From positions 25,092-78,170 of the forward strand of contig PKXA01000031.1 of the NCBI GenBank assembly GCA_003133325.1: a stretch of 53,079 nt of DNA, in the 5' to 3' direction. Of the stretch, positions 1 to 7,458 are shown one piece after another. A program made the translations under genes and the position numbers. The notes beneath the pieces are model-generated. The model saw only the letters and a list, made by a program, of their open reading frames with translations, ran no database searches and was not told where the DNA came from. Every line of letters starts with the position of its first letter. Position 1 is the first letter of the stretch. This stretch comes from Acidimicrobiaceae bacterium (GTDB lineage Bacteria; Actinomycetota; Acidimicrobiia; Acidimicrobiales; RAAP-2).

Positions 1-128
1 AAGGCGGCCAGCCTCGAGCCGGTGTGGACGAGCACGACCACCTGCCCTCCTCATCGGTCTTCGATCGTGCTCACCAGCACCATGGCATCGTCCTCACCAA
101 TGGTCCCTTGTTGCACCGGCGAAGTCAT
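1..128 (-). other. Edge reading frame with in-frame stop, unidentified
   Basis: A minus-strand ATG at 128 overlaps the stop of the pfkA remnant (ATGA), as in a translationally coupled gene. The frame runs 25 codons to a TGA at 51-53, then stays open to the window edge with a GGAGGG ribosome-binding-like stretch and a GTG at 41. The residues after it (VVVLVHTGSRLAA) are too few to identify. It may be a gene broken by a nonsense change, or a short coupled peptide followed by a new gene starting at 41. I cannot assign a function. Confidence 0.2.
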
Positions 129-405
129 CCCACGGTCAGGCGACTTGCCACTTCGAGGAGCGTCGCAGGCACCTGACGCGCGCCCGCGGCCACCTCATCG
201 AGTGATACAAGGTCGACTTCTTCATCGACGACGGAGACCATCGTTCCCGCCGATCCCTCGGACGAGCCGTTCGGGCCCCGGAACAGAGCCCCCTCCGCCA
301 CGACCACGACGGAGGAAGAGGATGCTGCGTCGTGACGTCGTTGGATGGCCTTCGCCAACTCATCGAGATCGGTCAGTTGTTCGGGAAGACAGATCGCATC
401 CGCGG
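125..405 (-). pseudogene. 6-phosphofructokinase (pfkA) remnant
   Basis: The frame ending at 125 holds two pieces of an ATP/PPi-dependent phosphofructokinase. The first, ADAICLPEQLTDLDELAKAI followed by SSVVVVAEGA, matches the family block that normally reads (I/L)PE-P-D-DE ... IVVVAEGA. The second, GTMVSVVDEEVDLVSLDEV and on to the stop, matches the C-terminal block with TMVAL...VPL-EA. The intervening 60 or so residues with the usual LGH-QRGG motif are missing, as are the entire N-terminal half and a start codon. The homology begins just after the CoA-transferase stop. It is therefore a truncated, internally deleted gene with no expected activity. The family call rests on remembered motifs, not a search. 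Confidence 0.6.
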
Positions 406-414
406 GCCGTCTGC

Positions 415-1668
415 TCAACCGTCGGCCGGTTGGTGCGCCCGAATGAGGCCGAGGGTCCCTGCTGCCTCGATGAGGTCCTCGCGCGCTCGGGGATCGGCCA
501 CTCGCTCGATGATCAATCGGGCCTGCGCCTTCTCGGAGCGACCGAAGAGCTCGGCACAACCGTGCTCACTGACGATCGCCGAGTGTTGGAACGACGTGAC
601 CGGGCTAGTGAGGATCGGTAGCACCGACGAGGTATCGGTCTTGTCATGCCACGAGTGCAGGGCGACCACAGCGTGCCCACCCGGCGAGTGGAGGGCCCCG
701 GCCACGAAGTCGGGCTGGCCGCCGAATCCGGAGTAGACGGCGCCTCGAACGAAGCCGGCATTCACCTGGGTGAACAGATCGATCTGCAGGGCCATGTTGA
801 TCGAGAGCATGGCCGGGTTTGCTGCGATGCGCACCGGATCGTTGATGATCTCGGTACGGGCCATCCTCAGCCGGGGGTTGCGATGGGCCCATTCGTAGAG
901 CTCAGGCGATCCGAAGAGGAACGATGCATTGACGGGTCGGCCGAGGTCGAGTGAGCCGGACCGCTCGAGGGCGAGTACGCCGTCGCTGATCATCTCGGAC
1001 CAGATGCCGAGGTGCCGGCGGGAGACCAGTTCGCCGGCGGCCACATCGGGGATCTGTCCGATGCCGAGTTGCAGGGTTGCTCCATCACCGGCGAAGTCAG
1101 CGACCTGTCGGCCGATTCTCTGCTCCGCTTCCTCGGCCGGGCGGGGCTCGGGGTGCCCGAGGGGGTCGTCGACCTCGACAGCGAGGTCGATCCAGTCCAC
1201 CGGGAACTCCCCGTCACCGAAGGTGTAGGGCATGTTCGGATTCAACTGGGCCACGATCAGGCCCCCTCGGGCATGCACCCGCTCGATTGCCGCCGGCAAG
1301 ATGTTGACCTCGATCCCGAGGGAGATCTTCCCATCTCGGGGCGTCGAGGTGTGGATCAGGACGGCGTCGACGGGCCGTAGGGAGTCGAACAGGCGCGGAA
1401 CGAGTGACAGGCGCATGGGCACATAGTCCAGAGTCGGGTCGTGGCGCATGCCCGGCCCGACAAAGGGAGTTTCACTGATGAAGCCACGATGTCGGGGCCA
1501 ATCGGACTGGGCATTGAGGGCGAACACCCGGCACCGGTCGAGGGCGGCCTCGAGTGCATGCACGAGCACCATGGGGGTGGCGAAATTCCCTGACACGACG
1601 ATGCGCGGCTCGGGCCCCGGGAGGCTGCCGAGCTGGGCTATGAGGCCTTCAACCGAGACAATCCGCAT
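415..1668 (-). CDS. Acetyl-CoA hydrolase / 4-hydroxybutyrate CoA-transferase family protein
   Basis: A 417-residue protein of the acetyl-CoA hydrolase/transferase fold, which moves CoA between acyl-CoA and a carboxylate such as acetate or 4-hydroxybutyrate, or hydrolyses it. Visible family features are the N-terminal domain with VLIHTSTPRDGKISLGIEVN (around residues 104-123), the glycine-rich LQLGIGQIPD segment (near 200), WSEMISDGVLALERSG, and the C-terminal GGQPDFVAGALHSPGG region. The catalytic Glu (typically in a GVEVN-like context) probably corresponds to the SLGIEVN segment. It starts 4 bp after the oxidoreductase stop and is the last intact gene of the CODH operon. Its substrate is unknown. 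Position suggests a link between CO-derived reducing power and acyl-CoA or acetate metabolism, but no acetyl-CoA synthase gene is present in the window. Confidence 0.85.
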   Translation of the reverse strand: MRIVSVEGLIAQLGSLPGPEPRIVVSGNFATPMVLVHALEAALDRCRVFALNAQSDWPRHRGFISETPFVGPGMRHDPTLDYVPMRLSLVPRLFDSLRPVDAVLIHTSTPRDGKISLGIEVNILPAAIERVHARGGLIVAQLNPNMPYTFGDGEFPVDWIDLAVEVDDPLGHPEPRPAEEAEQRIGRQVADFAGDGATLQLGIGQIPDVAAGELVSRRHLGIWSEMISDGVLALERSGSLDLGRPVNASFLFGSPELYEWAHRNPRLRMARTEIINDPVRIAANPAMLSINMALQIDLFTQVNAGFVRGAVYSGFGGQPDFVAGALHSPGGHAVVALHSWHDKTDTSSVLPILTSPVTSFQHSAIVSEHGCAELFGRSEKAQARLIIERVADPRAREDLIEAAGTLGLIRAHQPADG

Positions 1669-1672
1669 GCAG

Positions 1673-2923
1673 TCAGGCTGCCGACCGGCTCGCCGATCCG
1701 TGCCCTAACGCTTCGAAGACGATGTCGGCCATCCCGAAGCCGGGCTCGACCAGGCGCCGGCCGTATCGGTCGACGGGAATGCGTTGCACCATGAGGGAAT
1801 GGTAGACGCCGGCTGCGCGGATGTCACCGGCCAACTGAGCCCCGATGATCTTGTCGTCGCGCAGGTAGACGGCGCGCAGGTCGGCGCCTTCCTGCCATCG
1901 CAGGACTTCATCGGGTGACTCGATGGTGCCCATGGCCACGATGGGTACGCCGAGGTGTTTGAGGCTGTTCATCGACTCCGCTCCGTCATAGCGGAGGTCG
2001 GCCCCGAGCAGGTTGGCCGCCGCGATCGGGGCCTGGGCCACGGCGTTGGGGAAGATGGCGTGGACGTAACGCTCGCCGGTGAGCCGGTCAGTTGTTTCGG
2101 CTACATCACCGGCTGCAACGATCCCGGTCACCGAGGTCGCCAGCCGCGTGTCGACGTGAATCCCCCATCCGGTCTCGACCCCTGAGCCGATGAGGAATTC
2201 GGTGTGAGGCTTGACTCCGGTCGCCGCCACGATGAGATCAGCTTCGAGGAGCCTTCCATCGGCCAACCGGACGCCGGTGGCCGATGGGTCACCCACGATG
2301 GCGTCGGCTTCGACCCCGAGTCGCAGTGTCACGCCCCGGGAAGTGAGCGCTGCCTCGGCGACCTTCGAGCTGACCGGGTCGAGCACCCTCGGCATCACCC
2401 AGTCGCGGCGACCGATCACCGTGACGTCCACGCCCAGGTCGGCCAGGAGAAGCGAGAGTTCGATGCCGATGAACCCGTTGCCCACGATGAGGGCGCTCGT
2501 GGCCTCGCCCCGGCGGACCCGACCGATGAGTTCGGTCGCCGTACGCAGGGACTTGAAGTCGAGGACCCCGGGAAGGTCGGCGCCCGCGAGGGGTGCGTGG
2601 AGCCGGCTCCCCGACGCCACCACCAGACCCTCGTAGGCAATCCGCTGGCCGTCGGCGAGCACCACCTCGCGGCTGCCGGTGTCAATGCCCTCCACCCGTG
2701 CGCCGCGCCGCTCATCGATCCCGAGGCGGTCTGCCACGTCCTGGCCCTTCCAGTAGAGGGGCAAGTCGCGGCCGGTGAGGAAATGGTCAGCCATCGCCGG
2801 AGGCGAGTACGGAGCGAACGGCTCGGTGGTCAGTGCCACCACGGACCCCGACGGGTCAAGCCTGCGGAGGGTCTCGGCCGCGGTGATGCCCGCCGGACCG
2901 GTTCCGATGACGATGGCCCGCAT
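1673..2923 (-). CDS. CODH-associated FAD/NAD(P) oxidoreductase
   Basis: A 416-residue pyridine nucleotide-disulfide oxidoreductase-like flavoprotein. The N-terminal FAD Rossmann motif is IGTGPAGITAAETLRRLDP (residues 6-24). A second NAD(P)-binding motif VGNGFIGIELSLLLADLG lies near 147-164, and the late FAD motif TGIVAAGDVAE near 266-276. No redox-active CxxxxC pair is visible, so it is closer to the NADH oxidase/ferredoxin reductase type than to disulfide reductases. The start ATG overlaps the cooC stop (TGATG), so translation is coupled. Flavoproteins in this position are known from other CODH operons (FNOR type) and are proposed to pass CO-derived electrons from the CooF ferredoxin to NAD(P)+. 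That role is inferred here from context. NADP versus NAD preference cannot be read from the sequence. Confidence 0.9.
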   Translation of the reverse strand: MRAIVIGTGPAGITAAETLRRLDPSGSVVALTTEPFAPYSPPAMADHFLTGRDLPLYWKGQDVADRLGIDERRGARVEGIDTGSREVVLADGQRIAYEGLVVASGSRLHAPLAGADLPGVLDFKSLRTATELIGRVRRGEATSALIVGNGFIGIELSLLLADLGVDVTVIGRRDWVMPRVLDPVSSKVAEAALTSRGVTLRLGVEADAIVGDPSATGVRLADGRLLEADLIVAATGVKPHTEFLIGSGVETGWGIHVDTRLATSVTGIVAAGDVAETTDRLTGERYVHAIFPNAVAQAPIAAANLLGADLRYDGAESMNSLKHLGVPIVAMGTIESPDEVLRWQEGADLRAVYLRDDKIIGAQLAGDIRAAGVYHSLMVQRIPVDRYGRRLVEPGFGMADIVFEALGHGSASRSAA

Positions 2924-3807
2924 CAGGCCACCGAACCCACCGGGTGAAGGCGGGTTGCCACCACCTCGGTCGACAGCCTCACCATGGCGTCAACGAGTGG
3001 CGACCCTTCGAACAGCTGGTCGACGGCCGGTTCACATTGGAGCACCGATTCGTCGAACGGGAGGGCGGTGACCGATGCGAACGAGAACCCCCCCAGGCGT
3101 TCGATGTGGGACAGCACGCGAACAATGTCGCCGTCCGACCTGCTCCGATTGACGGCCAGATGGAGCGAGCTGATTCCCAACTCGGCCGCCATCCGGGCCG
3201 ACTCAACGCCCACCTGCACCGCGTTGAACGTCGGTTCGACCACCACGATGGCGGTGTCGAACCCCCGCGCCAGTGAACGTCCGAAGTGCTCCACACCGGC
3301 ATGGGTGTCCATGACCACCACGTCCTCGTGGTGCAGATGCATTTGGGCCACGGCCGCCGAGATCAACGCGGTTTCGGGGCAGAGGCAACCACCGCCGGCC
3401 CGGCGCACGCCGCCCATCACCACCAGGCGTACCCCGTCGGGCGCCGGCACGGAAAGCCGGTTCACCAGGTCCGAGGTGTCGGGGTTGAGCCGGAGCATCC
3501 CGCCCGCCCCCTCACCTGGCCGGGCCCCGGTCTTCTCCTCGACGTAGTCGGCATCATCGGCAACCGGGACGATGGCTGCAGCTGCCTGCAGGTCCATGCC
3601 GATCGTCGCCGCCAGGTTGCGCTGCTCGTCGGCGTCGACCGCCATGACGCTGAACCCCTGGCGGGCCAACATGCGGGCCAGCAGTGCGGTCAATGTCGAC
3701 TTGCCCACTCCGCCCTTGCCGACTACGACAATACGGGTCCCCTCGGCATGGCCCGGTTCCTCGTGGCGCCCGACGGACGGCCCATGGCCCCCGCAGGTTT
3801 CGCACAT
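2923..3807 (-). CDS. cooC: CooC-type nickel-insertion ATPase for CO dehydrogenase
   Basis: A 294-residue MinD/SIMIBI-class ATPase. The deviant Walker A motif VVGKGGVGKSTLTALLARML lies near residues 28-47 and VMAVDADEQRNLAATIG follows. The CLCPE segment (C-x-C, about residue 141) matches the metal-binding pair of CooC proteins, and VVVMDTHAGVEHFGR is the switch/Walker B region. CooC matures the Ni-containing C-cluster of CooS. An N-terminal extension with CETCGGHG and further histidines looks like an added metal-binding site, which I have not seen as a fixed feature of the family. It starts 5 bp downstream of the cooS stop and overlaps the next start, firmly inside the operon. Confidence 0.93.
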   Translation of the reverse strand: MCETCGGHGPSVGRHEEPGHAEGTRIVVVGKGGVGKSTLTALLARMLARQGFSVMAVDADEQRNLAATIGMDLQAAAAIVPVADDADYVEEKTGARPGEGAGGMLRLNPDTSDLVNRLSVPAPDGVRLVVMGGVRRAGGGCLCPETALISAAVAQMHLHHEDVVVMDTHAGVEHFGRSLARGFDTAIVVVEPTFNAVQVGVESARMAAELGISSLHLAVNRSRSDGDIVRVLSHIERLGGFSFASVTALPFDESVLQCEPAVDQLFEGSPLVDAMVRLSTEVVATRLHPVGSVA

Positions 3808-3812
3808 CGTTC

Positions 3813-5774
3813 TCAGATCTCCGATCCGATGGCGAGGGGAACGCCGGCTGCCGGCTCGGTTGCGCTCGACGTCTCGATCTCGACGAACGGCAGGCCCAGA
3901 TCACGGCGCTTCGTTTCGATGTGGCGACGAATCCACAACGCGGCTTTCGCGGGGTCCGGCTCGACCACGAACTTGGCTCCGACCACATCGTCGAGGCCGC
4001 CGGCCAACAGGTCGACGACGTGGGGACTGCCGAAGATCGCGGGCTGGACCCCGAGCACCGTGGTGATGCCCGAGGCCACCACATAGGTCCCGATGGCTAC
4101 CGCCTTCTCCGAGTACCACTCGGGGGCGGCCCCGGCCAAAGGCAGCTGGTCGATGTCGACGCCGAGGAAGTCGGCCAACGCCGCGGCCAGCGCCATGACC
4201 CGGCTGTTGTCCACACAACTCCCCATGTGCAGGACCGGCGGGATGCCCAGCGCCTCACAGACCGACCGCAGCCCCGGCCCGGCCATGGCGGCCGCCTCGG
4301 GGAGCATCTGGCCAGCCTTGCCATTGGCCACCGCGGCACAACCGGTGACGAGAACGAGGATGTCGTTCTCGATGAGTCGTCGGGTGAGCTCGATGTGCTC
4401 AAGGTCCTGGGGAAGCTTCGGGTTGTTGCAACCGACGACCGCGACCGCACCCCGGATGGTTCCGGCGGCGATGGCGTCGACGAGCGGCTTGGGAGTGCCC
4501 CCGAGCGCACCGAGGATCGCCTCCACCGAAAACCCGCCCATCATGCGGACCGGCTTGGTGGGGATCCGGACCCGCTCGTGGTTGCGATTGGGATAGGCCT
4601 CGATGGCCATGCGGACGATCTGCTGGGCGGTCTCGGCGCCATGCTTGGGGTCGAAGGACACATGGGTGGCCCCGGTGAACTTGGCCTTGTCCGAGGTCGA
4701 GATGATCTTCGTGTGGTAGCACTTCGCCACGTCAACGACCGAGGGCATGATGCACTGGTAGTCGACGACCATCGCCTCGAGGGCGCCGGTGATGAGGACC
4801 AGCTCCTGCATGAGATGGTTGCCGGCCATGGGCACACCACGCCGCATCAGCAGCTCGTTGCCGGTGCAGCACAGGCCGACCACGTTGATGCCGGTCGCAC
4901 CGAGCGAGCCGGCCAACTCGACCAGCTCGGGGTCTTGGGCGGCGGACACGACGACGTCGGACAACATCGGGTTGTGCCCGTGCATAGCGATGTTGACCTG
5001 GTCGGTCCGGAGCACGCCCAGATTGACCTCGGAGATCACGGGAGTCGGAGTGCCGAACATGACATCGGACAGCTCGGTGGCGATCATCGATCCGCCCCAA
5101 CCGTCCGAAAGCCCGGTTCGCAATGCATGCAACAGGGTGTTCACGTAATCGTTGTCGACTCCCATGTGGGTCCGATGCAACATCTCGACGTTTTCGCGGT
5201 CGATACCCCGTGGAGTGATCCCCAAGGAGTCCCACTTGGCCCGTCGCACCTCGGGGACGCGCCCGACAAAGGACAGCGACCCCCGTCGGGTGCCGTAGTC
5301 ATCGAGCAGGACGTCGGCCAGATCCGCACCGACGTCCTCGGCGGAGCGTCCCTCCGTAGCCACACCCACCTCTGCAGCCAGGCGGCGGAGCTTCTCCTCG
5401 TCGGCAATCTGGTAGCCGGTGGTCTCACCGTGAGTCAGGGAGCTGAACGTCTCGAGGATGTCTCGGCCATGGTCGGAGTGCGACGAGGAGCCAGCGGCGA
5501 TCGTCCGACCCAGATTGCGGGCCACGATCACATCGGCATCGGCACCGCAGACGCCCTTTTGGGGGCCCTCACCGAACGGATCGATGCGGCACGGGCCCAT
5601 GGCACAGTTGCGACAGCTCAGCCCGAGGGCGCAGTACCCGCACTGGGGCTGTTGGGCCGCGAGCCGATCCCATACTGTCTCGATGCCCTCGCGCTGTGCG
5701 ATGTCGATCATCGCCTGCGCATCCTCGTTGATGGTCAGGCGCGGTGACCGGCCGTTCATGTTGGTCCCACTCAT
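3813..5774 (-). CDS. cooS: Anaerobic Ni-Fe carbon monoxide dehydrogenase catalytic subunit
   Basis: A 653-residue CooS that oxidises CO with water to CO2, two electrons and two protons. C-cluster ligands seen in Carboxydothermus CODH-II are all present by remembered alignment: His in MHGHNP (H267), Cys in GLCCTGNE (C303), DYQC (C341), VVGCNN (C449), VTGCA (C479) and HMGSC (C520). The acid/base Lys lies in SEKAVAIGTY. The B-cluster cysteines are C54, C57, C62 and C76. The D-cluster region reads QCGYCALGLSC: the cysteine pair is C45/C48 (CX2C), and the residue equivalent to CODH-II Cys47 is Ser53. Such spacing is associated with a [2Fe-2S] D-cluster and better oxygen tolerance (as reported for Desulfovibrio vulgaris CODH). 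The start ATG overlaps the cooF-like stop, with AAGGGAG upstream. No acetyl-CoA synthase is nearby, so this is a CO-oxidising rather than Wood-Ljungdahl arrangement. Confidence 0.97.
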   Translation of the reverse strand: MSGTNMNGRSPRLTINEDAQAMIDIAQREGIETVWDRLAAQQPQCGYCALGLSCRNCAMGPCRIDPFGEGPQKGVCGADADVIVARNLGRTIAAGSSSHSDHGRDILETFSSLTHGETTGYQIADEEKLRRLAAEVGVATEGRSAEDVGADLADVLLDDYGTRRGSLSFVGRVPEVRRAKWDSLGITPRGIDRENVEMLHRTHMGVDNDYVNTLLHALRTGLSDGWGGSMIATELSDVMFGTPTPVISEVNLGVLRTDQVNIAMHGHNPMLSDVVVSAAQDPELVELAGSLGATGINVVGLCCTGNELLMRRGVPMAGNHLMQELVLITGALEAMVVDYQCIMPSVVDVAKCYHTKIISTSDKAKFTGATHVSFDPKHGAETAQQIVRMAIEAYPNRNHERVRIPTKPVRMMGGFSVEAILGALGGTPKPLVDAIAAGTIRGAVAVVGCNNPKLPQDLEHIELTRRLIENDILVLVTGCAAVANGKAGQMLPEAAAMAGPGLRSVCEALGIPPVLHMGSCVDNSRVMALAAALADFLGVDIDQLPLAGAAPEWYSEKAVAIGTYVVASGITTVLGVQPAIFGSPHVVDLLAGGLDDVVGAKFVVEPDPAKAALWIRRHIETKRRDLGLPFVEIETSSATEPAAGVPLAIGSEI

Positions 5775-6529
5775 TGTGGCTCTCCCTTGCTCTCGTCTCT
5801 GCCCGAGGGGCTACTCCCGGCGTGACCATTGCCCTGGATCGCGGCGTCCGTGACATGCCGTTCGGCAACCCAGTCAGCCGCGGCGCCAGCAGCGGCTTGG
5901 ATCGCCCCGCCCCATGCGTGCCAGCCTGCGAGGGGGTCACCATCGGGCAGCCCGGTGGGTGTCGCACCCGCGGCAGCGAGGACCGCACCGGTCTCGCGAA
6001 GCCGACCCGCGGTCATCAGCTCGTTCAGCTCGCCGAACACCAGAGCGTCGACCTTGCAAACTTCCGCACACGCCGGTGTCTCGCCCCGTCGCATTCGCTC
6101 GATGCATCCGTCGCACTTCACAGCCACTGCGATGTCGGGTCCCGGGCCATCGGCCAATGGATGGAACGTGAGAACGTCGAAGGGACACACCGCCGCACAC
6201 ATCGCGCAGCCGATACACCGCTTCGGTTCGACCAACACCAGTCCGTGCTCATCATCGCGGATGATGGCCCCGGTCGGGCAGACCTGCAGGCATGGTGCCG
6301 GATCGCAGTGGCGACACCGGTTGGGGAAGGAGAAGGTGACTACCGGGCCCGCCTCGACATGGACGCGCTTGCGCGGAACCGGTGTCTCGAGAAAGGCAAC
6401 GGTCTCGTCCTGGCTGGACGAGTGTTCGACCGCGCACGCCAATTCGCACTGGAGGCAACCGATGCACCGCTCGGGATTCACGAATACAGTCCGCACGATA
6501 CGGCCCCTTCCCTGTCCGTCAGGCATTCG
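5771..6529 (-). CDS. cooF: CooF-like four-cluster ferredoxin, electron acceptor of CODH
   Basis: An iron-sulfur protein of about 252 residues from the chosen ATG at 6529. Cysteine motifs occur in order: CIGCLQCELAC, CRHCDPAPCLQVCPTGAI, CIGCAMCAAVCPFD and CDGCIERM...CAEVCKVDAL, giving four [4Fe-4S] sites of the CooF/HycB/DmsB type. A C-terminal tail of about 70 residues (Ala/Gly-rich) lacks cysteines. The frame is open to 6592, but an upstream start there would overlap the DosR-like box at 6580-6594, so a downstream start is preferred. ATG 6529 has AAGGAG about 11 bp before it, and GTG 6496 with GGGAAGGGG is the alternative. It leads the CODH operon and probably carries electrons from CooS to the flavoprotein encoded downstream. 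Confidence 0.88.
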   Translation of the reverse strand, partial: RMPDGQGRGRIVRTVFVNPERCIGCLQCELACAVEHSSSQDETVAFLETPVPRKRVHVEAGPVVTFSFPNRCRHCDPAPCLQVCPTGAIIRDDEHGLVLVEPKRCIGCAMCAAVCPFDVLTFHPLADGPGPDIAVAVKCDGCIERMRRGETPACAEVCKVDALVFGELNELMTAGRLRETGAVLAAAGATPTGLPDGDPLAGWHAWGGAIQAAAGAAADWVAERHVTDAAIQGNGHAGSSPSGRDESKGEPQ

Positions 6530-6579
6530 GTCGCCCACTCCTTGTTTGAAGTCTCCGGCGATGGCTTGCCGGCCGCTAG

Positions 6580-6594
6580 GGCCGAAAGTCACGG
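6580..6594 (-). promoter_or_regulatory. DosR/DevR-like box upstream of the CODH operon
   Basis: The minus strand reads GTGACTTTCGGCCCT. This matches the mycobacterial DosR consensus GGGACTTTNGGCCCT at every position except the second. Its centre is about 58 bp before the ATG at 6529 and it faces the cooF-cooS-cooC operon. A DosR-like regulator gene is only 10 kb away. The match is visible directly. Function as an operator is inferred. Confidence 0.75.
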
Positions 6595-6654
6595 CGTGCC
6601 GTTTGACGGGGGATCACCATGTCGGCCCTTTCCGAAGACGTTGGAAGGCGGGAG

Positions 6655-7458
6655 TCAGGCTCCGCACACCTCCGCGGGTCCGGGCGTCGGAAGGGCGTTG
6701 ACCGCGGCCAGGTTCGTCGCCGTGCACCGCTGCAGCCAGCGGAGCCCAGTCGGTGACAGTCGGTCGCACACCCAGTCCCAGTGGAGCGAGACGGTGTCAC
6801 CGGGAATCACCACCGGCGCCAGGCCGACGCCGTCGAGGCTCAGGCGCGCCACCTCGGTGCATTCGGGTCCGAGAACGAGGCGCGAACCTTCGAAGGCCAG
6901 GGTGCGGTTCCGCACGGTGACCAGGTCACCGGAGACGGTGCCGACCCGGCCCCAGCGGATCCGGCAGCGGTCTAGCACGGTGAGTGGAGCGCCTTCCATC
7001 CCAGCGCGGAGAAGCCCCAACCACGGGTAGATGGCAAAGACGTGGAAGCTGTGATGGCTGACCCCGCCCAGGGGGACGGCCGCGGCCATCGAGTTGAAGT
7101 GGGACCCGGCCCGCCGCTCGAAGCGGTCTCCGAGCGATGCCACCATCGCCGGGACGGGCACTCGTTGGAGCAAGCGGTTGCCCACCCAATAGGCCTCGAC
7201 CACCCGGGCATCGAGAGGGTCGGCGATGCCGTTGCTGCCGGCGATCAGCTCGAGATAGGGCCATGCTCCGGCAAACTGGGAGGCGAGGTGGGAGAGCGTC
7301 GACAGGTCGGACCCCTCGGCGGCCGTCCCGAGCAGGGCGCCGGGGTCGGCCGGACCGCAGTAGCCGAGCTCGTTCGGAGGGTAGGCATAGCGGGCGAAGA
7401 GCAGAGGTCCGGGTGTGACCGTTGTCCGTGACGGAGCCCTGGTGGCCTCGGTGCTCAC
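6655..7458 (-). CDS. Hydrogenase-associated protein, DUF6390-like
   Basis: About 267 residues. I recognise the style LLFARYAYPPNELGYCGPAD at the N-terminus from proteins encoded next to actinobacterial [NiFe] hydrogenases (DUF6390, from memory). The body contains VEAYWVGNRLL and a region with HHSFHVFAIYPWLGLLR, followed by a beta-rich C-terminus. No signal peptide or membrane segment is evident. The chosen start, GTG at 7458, overlaps the EamA stop (GTGA). An ATG at 7485 is possible. It is the last gene of the hydrogenase operon. Its biochemical role is unknown, and a part in maturation or regulation is only suggested by location. Confidence 0.75.
   Translation of the reverse strand: MSTEATRAPSRTTVTPGPLLFARYAYPPNELGYCGPADPGALLGTAAEGSDLSTLSHLASQFAGAWPYLELIAGSNGIADPLDARVVEAYWVGNRLLQRVPVPAMVASLGDRFERRAGSHFNSMAAAVPLGGVSHHSFHVFAIYPWLGLLRAGMEGAPLTVLDRCRIRWGRVGTVSGDLVTVRNRTLAFEGSRLVLGPECTEVARLSLDGVGLAPVVIPGDTVSLHWDWVCDRLSPTGLRWLQRCTATNLAAVNALPTPGPAEVCGA

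Noticed and set aside
3684-5747. Long open frame antisense to cooS (about 687 codons)
   Set aside because: High-GC coding sequence produces long antisense frames. It is His/Gly/Asp-rich with no family features, and the cooS strand carries all catalytic motifs.
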